DNA of 7,792 bases, taken from contig CAJTZO010000065.1 of NCBI GenBank assembly GCA_910583755.1, positions 1 to 7,792 on the forward strand. The letters are read 5' to 3'. Shown piece by piece: positions 1 to 5,099 of the stretch (its first letter is position 1; the number at the start of each line of letters is the position of its first letter). Both the position numbers and the translations under genes were made by a program. This DNA is from an uncultured Clostridia bacterium. GTDB lineage: Bacteria; Bacillota; Clostridia; Lachnospirales; Anaerotignaceae. The notes beneath the pieces are model-generated. The model did not search any database. It saw nothing but the letters and a program-made list of their open reading frames with translations, and was not told where the DNA came from.

Positions 1-85
1 TCTATTTAATCTTTTTATCTATATTTTTTCTTTCACTTAATATATTACATGACCCAATATCTTAAAAGAGTAAAGGAGGGCAAGT

Positions 86-658
86 ATGAGTATTTACAGC
101 AAGTTATTTGAAATACAGCAAAATCTCAAAGCACCCAAAGGACAATATAACAAATTTGGAAATTTTCACTATAGAAGTTGTGAGGATATTTTAGAGGCAG
201 TAAAGCCGATTCTTGCCCAACAAAAGGCAGTGGTTACACTATATGATGAACTAGTATACAATGGACAACGCTATTACATAAAAGCAACCGCTTGTCTACT
301 GGATATTGAAACGGGCGAGCAGATAAAAAGTGAAGCATATGCAAGGGAAGAAGAAGGAAAAAAAGGTATGGATTCTAGCCAAGTGACAGGCGCAAGCAGT
401 TCTTATGCAAGAAAATATGCTTTAAATGGCTTATTTTGTATTGATGACAATAAAGATAGTGATACCACAAATACCTATGGAAAAGAGAATCCACAACAAA
501 ATAAATATTGTTGTGAAAGGTGCGGAAAAGAATTTAAAGGATTCAAGACCAAAAACAAGGCATATTCTCCATTGCAAGAATATGAAGAAAGAAAAAGAAA
601 ATATAAAAAGGCACTTTGCAATGATTGTTTAGTACAAGGAGGGTATAAAAATGAATAA
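86..658 (+). CDS. ERF-family single-strand DNA annealing protein with C-terminal zinc-ribbon-like tail
   Basis: This is a phage recombinase of the ERF superfamily, which anneals complementary single strands during phage recombination and genome circularisation. The 190-residue protein has the family's two recognisable blocks: YNKFGNFHYRSCEDILEAVK at residues 21-40, and the Gly/Ser-rich stretch SSQVTGASSSYARKYALNGL (97-116) running into an acidic FCIDDNKDSD segment. After residue 140 there is a Cys cluster, C142, C143, C146 and then C178, C181, which looks like a zinc ribbon added to the core. The start is fixed by a strong AAAGGAGGG at 72-80. Its stop overlaps the ssb start by 8 bp, so the two are probably translationally coupled. 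Family assignment is from recognised motifs; zinc binding is inferred. Confidence 0.93.
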   Translation: MSIYSKLFEIQQNLKAPKGQYNKFGNFHYRSCEDILEAVKPILAQQKAVVTLYDELVYNGQRYYIKATACLLDIETGEQIKSEAYAREEEGKKGMDSSQVTGASSSYARKYALNGLFCIDDNKDSDTTNTYGKENPQQNKYCCERCGKEFKGFKTKNKAYSPLQEYEERKRKYKKALCNDCLVQGGYKNE

Positions 659-1085
659 GGTAATGTTAATGGGACGCTTGACCAAAGACCCGGAAATGCG
701 TTATACACAAGAACATCTGGCGGTTGCAAGATATACCCTAGCCGTAAACAAAAAGGTGCAGCAAGGACAAGCAGAGGCGGATTTTATCCCTTGCATTGCT
801 TTTGGAAAAGCGGCACAGGTTGCACAAAATTATTTTAACAAAGGTCGACAGATTGCGATTGTTGGCAGGCTGCAAATTCGTTCTTGGGAAAATGAATCCG
901 GTCAAAGACAATGGAATACAGAAGTTGTGGTGGAAGAACAATATTTTGCAGATAGCAAAAAACAAGAAAGCAATCACCAACAAACTTACAGTTATGGAAA
1001 TTCCGGTGATGGCAGTTATCATAATCCTACCACACCAAAAGGATTTTATCCAGTATCAGAAGATGAGCAAGATTTACCCTTTTAA
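651..1085 (+). CDS. ssb: Single-stranded DNA-binding protein
   Basis: This phage SSB coats single-stranded DNA during replication and ERF-mediated annealing. The 144-residue protein opens with the classical OB-fold start MNKVMLMGRLTKDPEMRYT and continues with VARYTLAVNK, DFIPCIAFGKAAQ and the GRQIAIVGRLQIRSWEN block, as in bacterial SSBs. A flexible Gln/Ser/Gly-rich linker follows, from about residue 105. It ends in the acidic tip EDEQDLPF, the conserved tail that recruits partner proteins. The start has AAGGAGGG at 636-643, 7 bp upstream, and overlaps the end of the annealing-protein gene. Its stop (1083-1085) lies against a putative promoter element beginning at 1085. Confidence 0.97.
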   Translation: MNKVMLMGRLTKDPEMRYTQEHLAVARYTLAVNKKVQQGQAEADFIPCIAFGKAAQVAQNYFNKGRQIAIVGRLQIRSWENESGQRQWNTEVVVEEQYFADSKKQESNHQQTYSYGNSGDGSYHNPTTPKGFYPVSEDEQDLPF

Positions 1086-1122
1086 AAGTTGAGACTTTTT
1101 GAGAGTTTATAAACGATAGAAT
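1085..1122 (+). promoter_or_regulatory. Putative phage promoter downstream of ssb, with an activator-type -35 region
   Basis: The 16-mer AAAGTTGAGACTTTTT (1085-1100) is followed 16 bp later by TAGAAT (1117-1122). The same 16-mer, with the same 16-bp gap to TATGAT, occurs at 5019-5056. The core is itself an inverted repeat, AAAAGT-TGAG-ACTTTT. The spacing from TTGAGA to the -10-like hexamer is 22 bp, too long for ordinary sigma-70 use, which suggests an activator. Predicted transcription start is near 1129, just before a stem-loop. Promoter function is inferred. Confidence 0.5.
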
Positions 1123-1134
1123 AAAACAAAAAAA

Positions 1135-1164
1135 GCTGCTGTATACGTATAAATATGCAGCAGC
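1135..1164. promoter_or_regulatory. Stem-loop in the leader of the replication initiator gene
   Basis: GCTGCTG (1135-1141) pairs with CAGCAGC (1158-1164). One G-U and three A-U pairs extend the stem to about 11 bp around an 8-base loop, and the interior contains the perfect palindrome TATACGTATA (1142-1151). If the promoter at 1085-1122 is real, this hairpin lies within a few bases of the mRNA 5' end. On the minus strand the hairpin is followed by seven T, so it also resembles a leftward intrinsic terminator, although no minus-strand gene is seen. It may also be a protein-binding site. Confidence 0.45.
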
Positions 1165-1203
1165 ATGAACCTTGAAAATAAAATAAAGAAAGAAGGAAAA
1201 ATA

Positions 1204-1986
1204 ATGAATTATCTTTTAGAGATAAAAGCATTTTACGATTGGCTCGAAGTAAATCAACTGTCAACGTCAGGGATTGTATTATGGCATGCTTTAATGCATA
1301 TAGCAAATAAGACTGGCTGGCAGGATACCTTTACGGTAGCTACCGTGGTGCTATCTACTAAAACAGGGTTAAAAAGAGATGCCTTTTACAATGCAAGAAC
1401 TGCATTGCAAAATAAAGGTTTAATTTCTTTTAAAGTAAGAACGGGAAATCAAACAGCAGTCTATAAAATCAATTCCTTTGTGTCTGTTACGCCGACACAA
1501 ACCCCGACACAAGTACCGACACAAACCCCGACTATTAATAAACAAAACAAAACGAAACAAAACAAAAAAGAGAGAAAACCCCCTAACCCCCTTGCGGGGG
1601 AAGTGCAGCCAGCTGCACAGGGGGAGGTGAAAAAAACAAAACAGGAAGAATTGAGAGAAATCCGAAACAGTTTTGTTTTTCCACCAGCTTTAGAGAAAAA
1701 AGTAAATGAGTGGTTACGGTACAAGCAGGAAAAACAGCAATCTTATCAACCGACAGGCTTGCACCGTTTACTTGCACAAATCAAAAATAAATGTGCAGAA
1801 TATGGGGAACAGGCAGTCATACAGGTGATTGACATGGCTATCGCAAACAATTATCAAGGGATTTTATGGACCAAAATAACAGAAAGAAAGAGGGGACAAG
1901 GGTATGGAACGGGTTACGGAAATTATGGAGCAAATGCAGCTCCAGCAAAACCACAAAAGCAACAACAGTACGGAGACATGTTATAA
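1204..1986 (+). CDS. Phage replication initiator / replisome organiser (winged-helix N-terminus)
   Basis: This is probably the phage replication initiator, which binds the origin and recruits the helicase loader encoded next. I chose ATG 1204 (260 residues, MNYLLEIKAFYDWLEV) because AGAAGGA lies 6-7 bp upstream; an in-frame ATG at 1165 has no ribosome site. Residues 1-95 look like a winged-helix DNA-binding domain (LSTSGIVLWHALMHIANKTG, TGLKRDAFYNARTALQNKGL). Then come a Thr/Pro/Gln repeat (about 96-110), a Lys/Asn-rich linker, a GC-rich inserted-looking segment (126-141), and a helical C-terminal domain (about 150-226) containing VIDMAIANNYQGILWTKI. A Gly/Gln-rich tail ends the protein. The last 83 bp overlap the next gene in another frame. 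The family role comes from recognising similar phage proteins; origin binding is inferred. Confidence 0.85.
   Translation: MNYLLEIKAFYDWLEVNQLSTSGIVLWHALMHIANKTGWQDTFTVATVVLSTKTGLKRDAFYNARTALQNKGLISFKVRTGNQTAVYKINSFVSVTPTQTPTQVPTQTPTINKQNKTKQNKKERKPPNPLAGEVQPAAQGEVKKTKQEELREIRNSFVFPPALEKKVNEWLRYKQEKQQSYQPTGLHRLLAQIKNKCAEYGEQAVIQVIDMAIANNYQGILWTKITERKRGQGYGTGYGNYGANAAPAKPQKQQQYGDML
1492..1578 (+). other. Candidate phage replication origin: 12-bp iterons plus AT-rich tract inside the initiator gene
   Basis: Three 12-bp direct repeats, CCGACACAAACC (1492-1503), CCGACACAAGTA (1504-1515) and CCGACACAAACC (1516-1527), plus a half copy CCGACT (1528-1533), encode the PTQ repeat. They run straight into a strongly A-rich, strand-biased stretch (about 1534-1578) of repeated AAAAC units. 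Iterons followed by an easily melted tract inside the initiator gene is the plan of the lambda O-gene origin and of several Gram-positive phage origins. The repeats are visible; origin function is inferred. A plain repetitive protein linker is the alternative. Confidence 0.4.
1579..1628. repeat. GC-rich nested palindrome, probable palindromic repetitive element in frame in the initiator gene
   Basis: The outer arms CCCCCT (1579-1584) and AGGGGG (1619-1624) enclose two perfect hairpins: CCCCC-TTGC-GGGGG (1587-1600) and GTGCAG-CCAG-CTGCAC (1603-1618). Together they could fold as a three-way junction. Its composition contrasts sharply with the A-rich flanks. It is read in frame as PPNPLAGEVQPAAQGEV in the linker between the initiator's two domains. 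It resembles the small palindromic repeats scattered through clostridial genomes; that identification is from memory and needs a genome search. Confidence 0.55.
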
Positions 1987-2974
1987 CAGTACCTTGGAAA
2001 AAATCAACAGTATGGGAATCATCAAGGCTATTCACCCAGATAAGCCTATCAAAGAAGGAGATTGTCCCATTTGCAGAGGAGACAAGATTGTAAAAGTCTT
2101 AATGCCAGATGGCAAAGAACATTTTGACAGTTGTGTTTGCTGCAAAGATAAAGCTATCATCCAGCAAATTTTAAAAACAGTGGAACGAATCCAAAAACTG
2201 CAAAAAGAAAATGAAGTCCAACAAGAAAGCAGCGAAAAAGAAACAGAAGAAGTCCAATGGATGGCATTTCATCCCAATTCTCCTATCAAAGAAGGGGATT
2301 GTCCCATTTGCAGGGGAAAAGGTATGTTAAGAGCGTTTATTCATGGCTGCGAATATATGAAAAATTGTGTTTGCACAGAAAGGCAAATTGCTATGGAGCA
2401 ACTGCAAAAAACCGGACTTGCAGAAAGCATTAAAAAATATACCTTTGATAGCTTTCAAACACCGGAAGAATGGCAAAAACGGTTGAAACAAAAATCCCTT
2501 CAATTCCTTGAAGAAAAGGGAAAATGGTTTTTTGCAGGCGGACAAGTGGGATGCGGAAAAACACACATCTGTACTGCAATCTGTGCAGAATTTATCAACA
2601 GAGGGATTTCTGTCAGATACGTTATTTGGCCCAATGAGATTGTCAAACTCAAGGCTAACAAAATGGAAGATGAAACCTATCAAAGACTGATAAATCCCTT
2701 ATTGACGGCGCCAGTGCTTTACATAGACGATTTTTTTAAAACCGAAAAAGGCAAACATCCCAGCGAAGCAGATATTCGGACGGCCTTTGAAATCATCAAT
2801 TACAGGTATGTTAACAGAAACCGGATAACAATTTTTTCCACAGAAAAAACGGTAGATGAATTGATTGAAATTGATGAGGCAATCGGTAGCAGAATCCATG
2901 AAAAAACAAAGGGCTACCGCAATGTTATTTTAGAGGAGGAAAATCGAAATTGGAGATTGAAAAAGGAACCATAG
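1904..2974 (+). CDS. DnaC-like AAA+ replicative helicase loader with duplicated zinc-finger-like module
   Basis: This protein probably loads the host replicative helicase at the phage origin. The 356-residue AAA+ ATPase has Walker A GQVGCGKT (213-220), Walker B VLYIDDFF (271-278, D275/D276), a sensor-1-like TIFSTEKT (309-316) and an arginine-finger region EAIGSRIHEKTKG (326-337), as in DnaC/IstB-type loaders. Ahead of this lie two similar Cys modules: C54-x2-C57 with C77/C79, and C133-x2-C136 with C155/C157. Each begins PIKEGDCPICRG, and a charged linker separates them. Family members usually carry one such N-terminal module. ATG 1904 (MERVTEIMEQMQ) is chosen for AAGAGGGGA at 1888-1896; it overlaps the initiator gene by 83 bp. 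Later in-frame starts (ATG 1925, TTG 1994, ATG 2012) have poorer ribosome sites but are not excluded. Confidence 0.9.
   Translation: MERVTEIMEQMQLQQNHKSNNSTETCYNSTLEKINSMGIIKAIHPDKPIKEGDCPICRGDKIVKVLMPDGKEHFDSCVCCKDKAIIQQILKTVERIQKLQKENEVQQESSEKETEEVQWMAFHPNSPIKEGDCPICRGKGMLRAFIHGCEYMKNCVCTERQIAMEQLQKTGLAESIKKYTFDSFQTPEEWQKRLKQKSLQFLEEKGKWFFAGGQVGCGKTHICTAICAEFINRGISVRYVIWPNEIVKLKANKMEDETYQRLINPLLTAPVLYIDDFFKTEKGKHPSEADIRTAFEIINYRYVNRNRITIFSTEKTVDELIEIDEAIGSRIHEKTKGYRNVILEEENRNWRLKKEP
2045..2317 (+). repeat. Two 36-bp direct repeats within the helicase-loader gene
   Basis: Positions 2045-2080 and 2282-2317 match at 34 of 36 bases and lie 237 bp (79 codons) apart, both encoding PIKEGDCPICRG. 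Flanking parts of the two modules are related only at protein level. The near-identical core may therefore have been homogenised recently or kept by strong selection. Confidence 0.9.
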
Positions 2975-3408
2975 AATTTATCGTACTAGGAGAACCACAA
3001 GGCAAACAAAGACCAAAGTTTGCAAGAATAGGAAAATATGTTTCTGTAAGAACACCAGAAAAAACAAAGGCTTATGAGAAAACAATACAAGCTGCTTTTT
3101 GGGAACAATGCAGAAATATAAAGTTTTCCGAGGGCAGCCAGCTAGAATTAAAGGTACTTGCATTTTTTAAAATTCCCAAAAGTACCAGCAAAAAGAAACA
3201 GGCAGCTATGCTATCAAAAGAAATCAGACCCACAAAAAAGCCGGATATAGACAATGTTTTAAAGGCTGTAGCAGACGCTTTAAACGGTGTTTGCTACAAA
3301 GATGATAGTTGTATTATAAAAATGAGTGGGGAAAAATTTTACAGTGATAACCCTAGAATTATCGTCATGTTAAAAATTTGTAGGAATGAAATAGAAAAGA
3401 AGGGATAA
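2950..3408 (+). CDS. rusA: RusA-family Holliday junction resolvase
   Basis: This is a phage crossover-junction endodeoxyribonuclease that resolves four-way junctions formed during replication and recombination. The 152-residue protein has the family's N-terminal motif GEPQGKQRPKFAR (residues 14-26) and the acidic catalytic core KKPDIDNVLKAVADALNG (96-113) followed by YKDD (116-119). D99, D101 and D119 (or D118) correspond to the metal-binding aspartates of RusA. The start is TTG at 2950 with GAGGAGGA at 2933-2940. No ATG lies in a suitable place, and the gene overlaps the end of the helicase-loader gene by 25 bp, implying translational coupling. The catalytic residues look intact, so it is probably active. 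Confidence 0.94.
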   Translation: MEIEKGTIEFIVLGEPQGKQRPKFARIGKYVSVRTPEKTKAYEKTIQAAFWEQCRNIKFSEGSQLELKVLAFFKIPKSTSKKKQAAMLSKEIRPTKKPDIDNVLKAVADALNGVCYKDDSCIIKMSGEKFYSDNPRIIVMLKICRNEIEKKG

Positions 3409-3409
3409 C

Positions 3410-3613
3410 ATGGATGGGAAATGGAAACAAAAGTGTTTGTTAGATGTTACATGTCCAAAATATAAGGATTCTATTTGTTGCGCAGATTGCAGATACAAAG
3501 CAGATTGCAGATACAAAGCAGATTGCAGATACAAAGCAGATTGCAAAATGGCTTGTAAAAATCAGCCGGACAAATGTGGAATGGTAAAAAGTAGAAAGAG
3601 GGTCAAAAAATGA
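3410..3613 (+). CDS. Small cysteine-rich protein with three tandem ADCRYK repeats (unknown function)
   Basis: I do not recognise a named family for this 67-residue basic, Cys-rich protein. It has ten cysteines (C9, C15, C23, C24, C27, C33, C39, C45, C49, C56). Residues 25-42 are three exact copies of ADCRYK, followed by ADCK. The first part, CPKYKDSICCADC, resembles the short CPxY-type phage proteins thought to bind metal. The start is ATG 3410 with AAGAAGGG (3397-3404), two bases after the rusA stop, and its stop overlaps the next start in ATGA. It thus sits in the operon and is probably translated. Metal binding is inferred. Confidence 0.75.
   Translation: MDGKWKQKCLLDVTCPKYKDSICCADCRYKADCRYKADCRYKADCKMACKNQPDKCGMVKSRKRVKK
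3482..3545 (+). repeat. 18-bp tandem repeat, three perfect copies plus a partial copy
   Basis: GCAGATTGCAGATACAAA is repeated exactly at 3482-3499, 3500-3517 and 3518-3535, then GCAGATTGCA at 3536-3545. The unit is six codons, so copy-number change would keep the frame. Perfect identity implies recent expansion, or selection on protein or DNA. Confidence 0.97.
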
Positions 3614-3855
3614 GTCAAAATAAAATTGTAAAAGGTTATAAAGTGTTTGGTCCAGATTGGACTTGTAAAGGTTTTCAATATGAAGTAGGAAAAAGTTATG
3701 AAATGGATGAGAAACCAGTTGTTTGTGAAAGAGGATTTCATTTTTGTGAAAAATTAATGGATTGTTTTTGTTATTATAAGTTTAATGCAGAAAATAAAGT
3801 CGCAGAAGTCATAGCATACGGTGAAATAGCGGAAACTGGAATACTGGAAACCTGA
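3610..3855 (+). CDS. DUF7666-type protein, N-terminal part ended by a premature stop
   Basis: The 81-residue product contains KGYKVFGPDWTCKGFQYEVG (residues 8-27), a CERGFHFCEKLMDCF block and KVAEVIAYGEI. This is the N-terminal domain of phage proteins annotated DUF7666, whose function is unknown. Intact relatives continue through a linker, a run of five-residue NTGNx repeats and a conserved C-terminal domain. Here the frame ends at TGA 3853-3855 inside the first repeats, while the expected continuation lies one frame over from 3825. The remembered linker after AYG (roughly 35-40 residues) is also missing, which suggests a deletion leaving the wrong frame. GAAAGAGGG at 3594-3602 serves the start, which overlaps the previous stop by 4 bp. 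This fragment is probably expressed but incomplete. Confidence 0.75.
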   Translation: MSQNKIVKGYKVFGPDWTCKGFQYEVGKSYEMDEKPVVCERGFHFCEKLMDCFCYYKFNAENKVAEVIAYGEIAETGILET

Positions 3856-3974
3856 ATGCTGGAAACCTGAATGCTGGAAACCTGAATGCTGGAAACCTGA
3901 ATGCTGGAAACCTGAATGCTGGAAACCGAAATACTGGAGACTGGAATACTGGAAACTGGAATACTGGAGATTGT
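3825..3974 (+). repeat. Ten tandem 15-bp units encoding NxGxx pentapeptides
   Basis: Ten contiguous 15-bp units start at 3825. Four in a row (3855-3914) are identical AATGCTGGAAACCTG; the others differ at one to five positions, mostly in the second and fifth codons (AAT-ACT/AGC-GGA-AAC/GAC-TGG). The unit length is divisible by three, so unit gain or loss cannot cause or repair the frame disruption. Confidence 0.97.
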
Positions 3975-4346
3975 AACAATAGCAATTATAATAACGGCTG
4001 TTTTAATACAAAACCTACAAAGATTTATATGTTTAATAAGGAATCAAATTGGACAATGAACAATTGGCTAACTAGCGAAACAAGAAAAATATTAATAAAT
4101 AAGGTTTTAGTACCTCCTATAGCTTGGGTAAAAGAATGTGATATGACAGATGGTAAAAAAAAACATCATCCAGAATACGTCATAACAGAAGGGTATTTAA
4201 AAAAGTTATCTTCAGAGGAAATTTTTTATGAACAACAAAAAAACTGGAGTTGTTTAAGTCAGAAAGAAAAAGAAATTGTTATGGCATTGCCAAATTTTGA
4301 TAAGGTGATTTTTAAAGAAATAACAGGCATTGATGTAGAAAAATAA
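3825..4346 (+). pseudogene. Out-of-frame remainder of the DUF7666/pentapeptide-repeat gene
   Basis: This frame is open from 3825 to 4346 and encodes NSGNWNTGNLNAGNL-type pentapeptide repeats. A C-terminal domain follows: IYMFNKESNWTMNNWL, PPIAWVKECDMTDGKKKHHP, TEGYLKKL, and PNFDKVIFKEITGIDVEK at the end, as in full-length relatives. It has no start of its own near 3825. The first in-frame ATG is 4029 (105 residues) and lacks a clear ribosome site, so separate translation is doubtful. The preceding piece is 3610-3855, in the +1 frame relative to this one. The domain sequence itself has no further stops, so the break is recent, a sequencing error, or bypassed. NxGx pentapeptides of this kind are expected to form a stacked beta-helix. 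Confidence 0.7.
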
Positions 4347-4349
4347 AAA

Positions 4350-4363
4350 AGGGCTTCTGCCCT
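4350..4363 (+). terminator. Weak stem-loop after the DUF7666 gene
   Basis: AGGGC (4350-4354), loop TTCT, GCCCT (4359-4363) forms a 5-bp stem 4 bases after the stop codon. No T-run follows (CTCACCCACT), so termination would be weak; it could instead protect mRNA ends. The rest of the gap (to 4423) is AT-rich with TATAGCATAGTATAAG at 4382-4397, a possible -10 region without a convincing -35. Confidence 0.25.
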
Positions 4364-4423
4364 CTCACCCACTAATAAAAGTATAGCATAGTATAAGTTG
4401 ATAAACAATAGGGGGCGGAAGTT

Positions 4424-4963
4424 TTGATAAACAAAAAAGAAATGGAAGCGGTCAAAAAAAAAATTGAACAATATTATTATAATGAAAAGGTGATGGTATG
4501 GAATCAAAAAGAGTTAGAACGTTTGACAAGACGATTACAAGAAATTGAACAGGACAGAAACAGCCCCTTGTTGCCTGCTTCACTGAATACAGATTTACAG
4601 GGCGTACGTTATGACAGAATTGGTGGAAAGGCTGGAATTGTACAAAGTCCCATAGAGCGAAATATAGAAGCGATTTACAGCAGGCTGGACAAGAATTATG
4701 AGGAAACACAACAAAAAATACTGGAGTTAAAAATAAAAATAGTAAGGCAGGAGGATGAGCGAAAAGAAACAGAGTTTTACCTTCATCTTTTGAATGAGGA
4801 AAACAAAAGGCTTTTACAATACAAGTTTAAAGATAAAAAAAGTGTAACAGAAATTGCGTTGCTACTACATTTATCAAAGTCAACCGTATGCCGCAGCTTT
4901 TATGAGGTATACAAATGGCTTTACAAAATAATGGAATATCATGGGGTGTTTGAAAAAACATGA
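4424..4963 (+). CDS. Phage transcriptional regulator, sigma-like helix-turn-helix (RinA/ArpU/DUF1492-like)
   Basis: This 179-residue protein is probably the regulator that switches on late genes. Residues 1-45 and about 78-130 are charged, helical and coiled-coil-like. Between them is the segment YDRIGGKAGIVQSPIERNIE (63-82), typical of this phage family. The C-terminal part (about 129-167) has a sigma-region-4-like HTH: LLQYKFKDKKSVTEIALLLHLSKSTVCRSF. The start is TTG 4424 with AGGGGGCGG (4410-4418); ATG 4442 is an alternative but lacks a nearby ribosome site. A regulator of this class usually lies at the end of the early region, just before methylase or terminase genes, as here. Its stop codon forms part of the first repeat of the array at 4961-5029, so the likely operator starts at the end of its own gene. 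Family call is from motif pattern; the target is inferred. Confidence 0.82.
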   Translation: MINKKEMEAVKKKIEQYYYNEKVMVWNQKELERLTRRLQEIEQDRNSPLLPASLNTDLQGVRYDRIGGKAGIVQSPIERNIEAIYSRLDKNYEETQQKILELKIKIVRQEDERKETEFYLHLLNEENKRLLQYKFKDKKSVTEIALLLHLSKSTVCRSFYEVYKWLYKIMEYHGVFEKT

Positions 4964-5029
4964 AACAAAATGAAACTTTTTTGCAACAAAATGAAACAAA
5001 CTTGCAACAAAATGAGACAAAGTTGAGAC
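4961..5029 (+). promoter_or_regulatory. Seven TGMRAC hexamers in helical phase, likely activator operator array
   Basis: The hexamers TGAAAC 4961, TGAAAC 4971, TGCAAC 4982, TGAAAC 4992, TGCAAC 5003, TGAGAC 5013 and TGAGAC 5024 start 10, 11, 10, 11, 10 and 11 bp apart, on average 10.5 bp. This places every copy on the same face of the helix. Each is followed by AAA or TTT. The last lies 27 bp upstream of a -10-like TATGAT. Cooperative binding by the adjacent regulator is the simplest reading; a terminase packaging site is the main alternative. Confidence 0.75.
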
Positions 5030-5056
5030 TTTTTTGATGGAAAAGTGTGTTATGAT
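5019..5056 (+). promoter_or_regulatory. Putative activator-dependent late promoter with extended -10
   Basis: AAAGTTGAGACTTTTT (5019-5034) is followed 16 bp later by TATGAT (5051-5056), preceded by TG to give an extended -10 (TGTTATGAT, 5048-5056). There is no sigma-70 -35 box at 17 bp (that position reads ACTTTT); TTGAGA is 22 bp away. Identical spacing occurs after ssb. Predicted start is near 5063. The likely target is the methyltransferase gene and whatever lies beyond. Confidence 0.6.
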
Positions 5057-5099
5057 AAGAACATGGAAATTTAGAAACTCCCAAACTTTTTTAAAAAGA

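Noticed and set aside
41..46. TATATT as a -10 box for the first gene
   Set aside because: No -35-like hexamer at 16-18 bp upstream; AT-rich background makes the match uninformative.
3..65. Open frame from the left edge ending in TAA at 63-65, possible tail of an upstream gene
   Set aside because: Only 20 codons of T-rich low-complexity sequence with no recognisable motif; cannot be told from noncoding leader.
1165..1203. Upstream in-frame ATG for the initiator gene
   Set aside because: It directly follows the stem-loop and has no ribosome site, whereas ATG 1204 has AGAAGGA at the right distance and begins the conserved domain.
3822..3855. Programmed -1 ribosomal frameshift joining the two DUF7666 pieces
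   Set aside because: No X-XXY-YYZ slippery heptamer in the overlap window, and the linker expected between domains is missing, which fits deletion better.
3482..3974. CRISPR-like repeat arrays (18-bp and 15-bp repeats)
   Set aside because: Repeats are contiguous without spacers, in multiples of three and inside reading frames; no cas genes.
5023..5056. Ordinary sigma-70 promoter TTGAGA to TATGAT
   Set aside because: The 22-bp spacing is too long for standard use and the 17-bp position has no -35 match; kept instead as an activator-type/extended -10 promoter.
4827..5084. Minus-strand open frame with repeated CCKKVSFCC-like peptides
   Set aside because: It is only the reverse reading of the TGMRAC array and the end of the regulator gene; no ribosome site or family resemblance.
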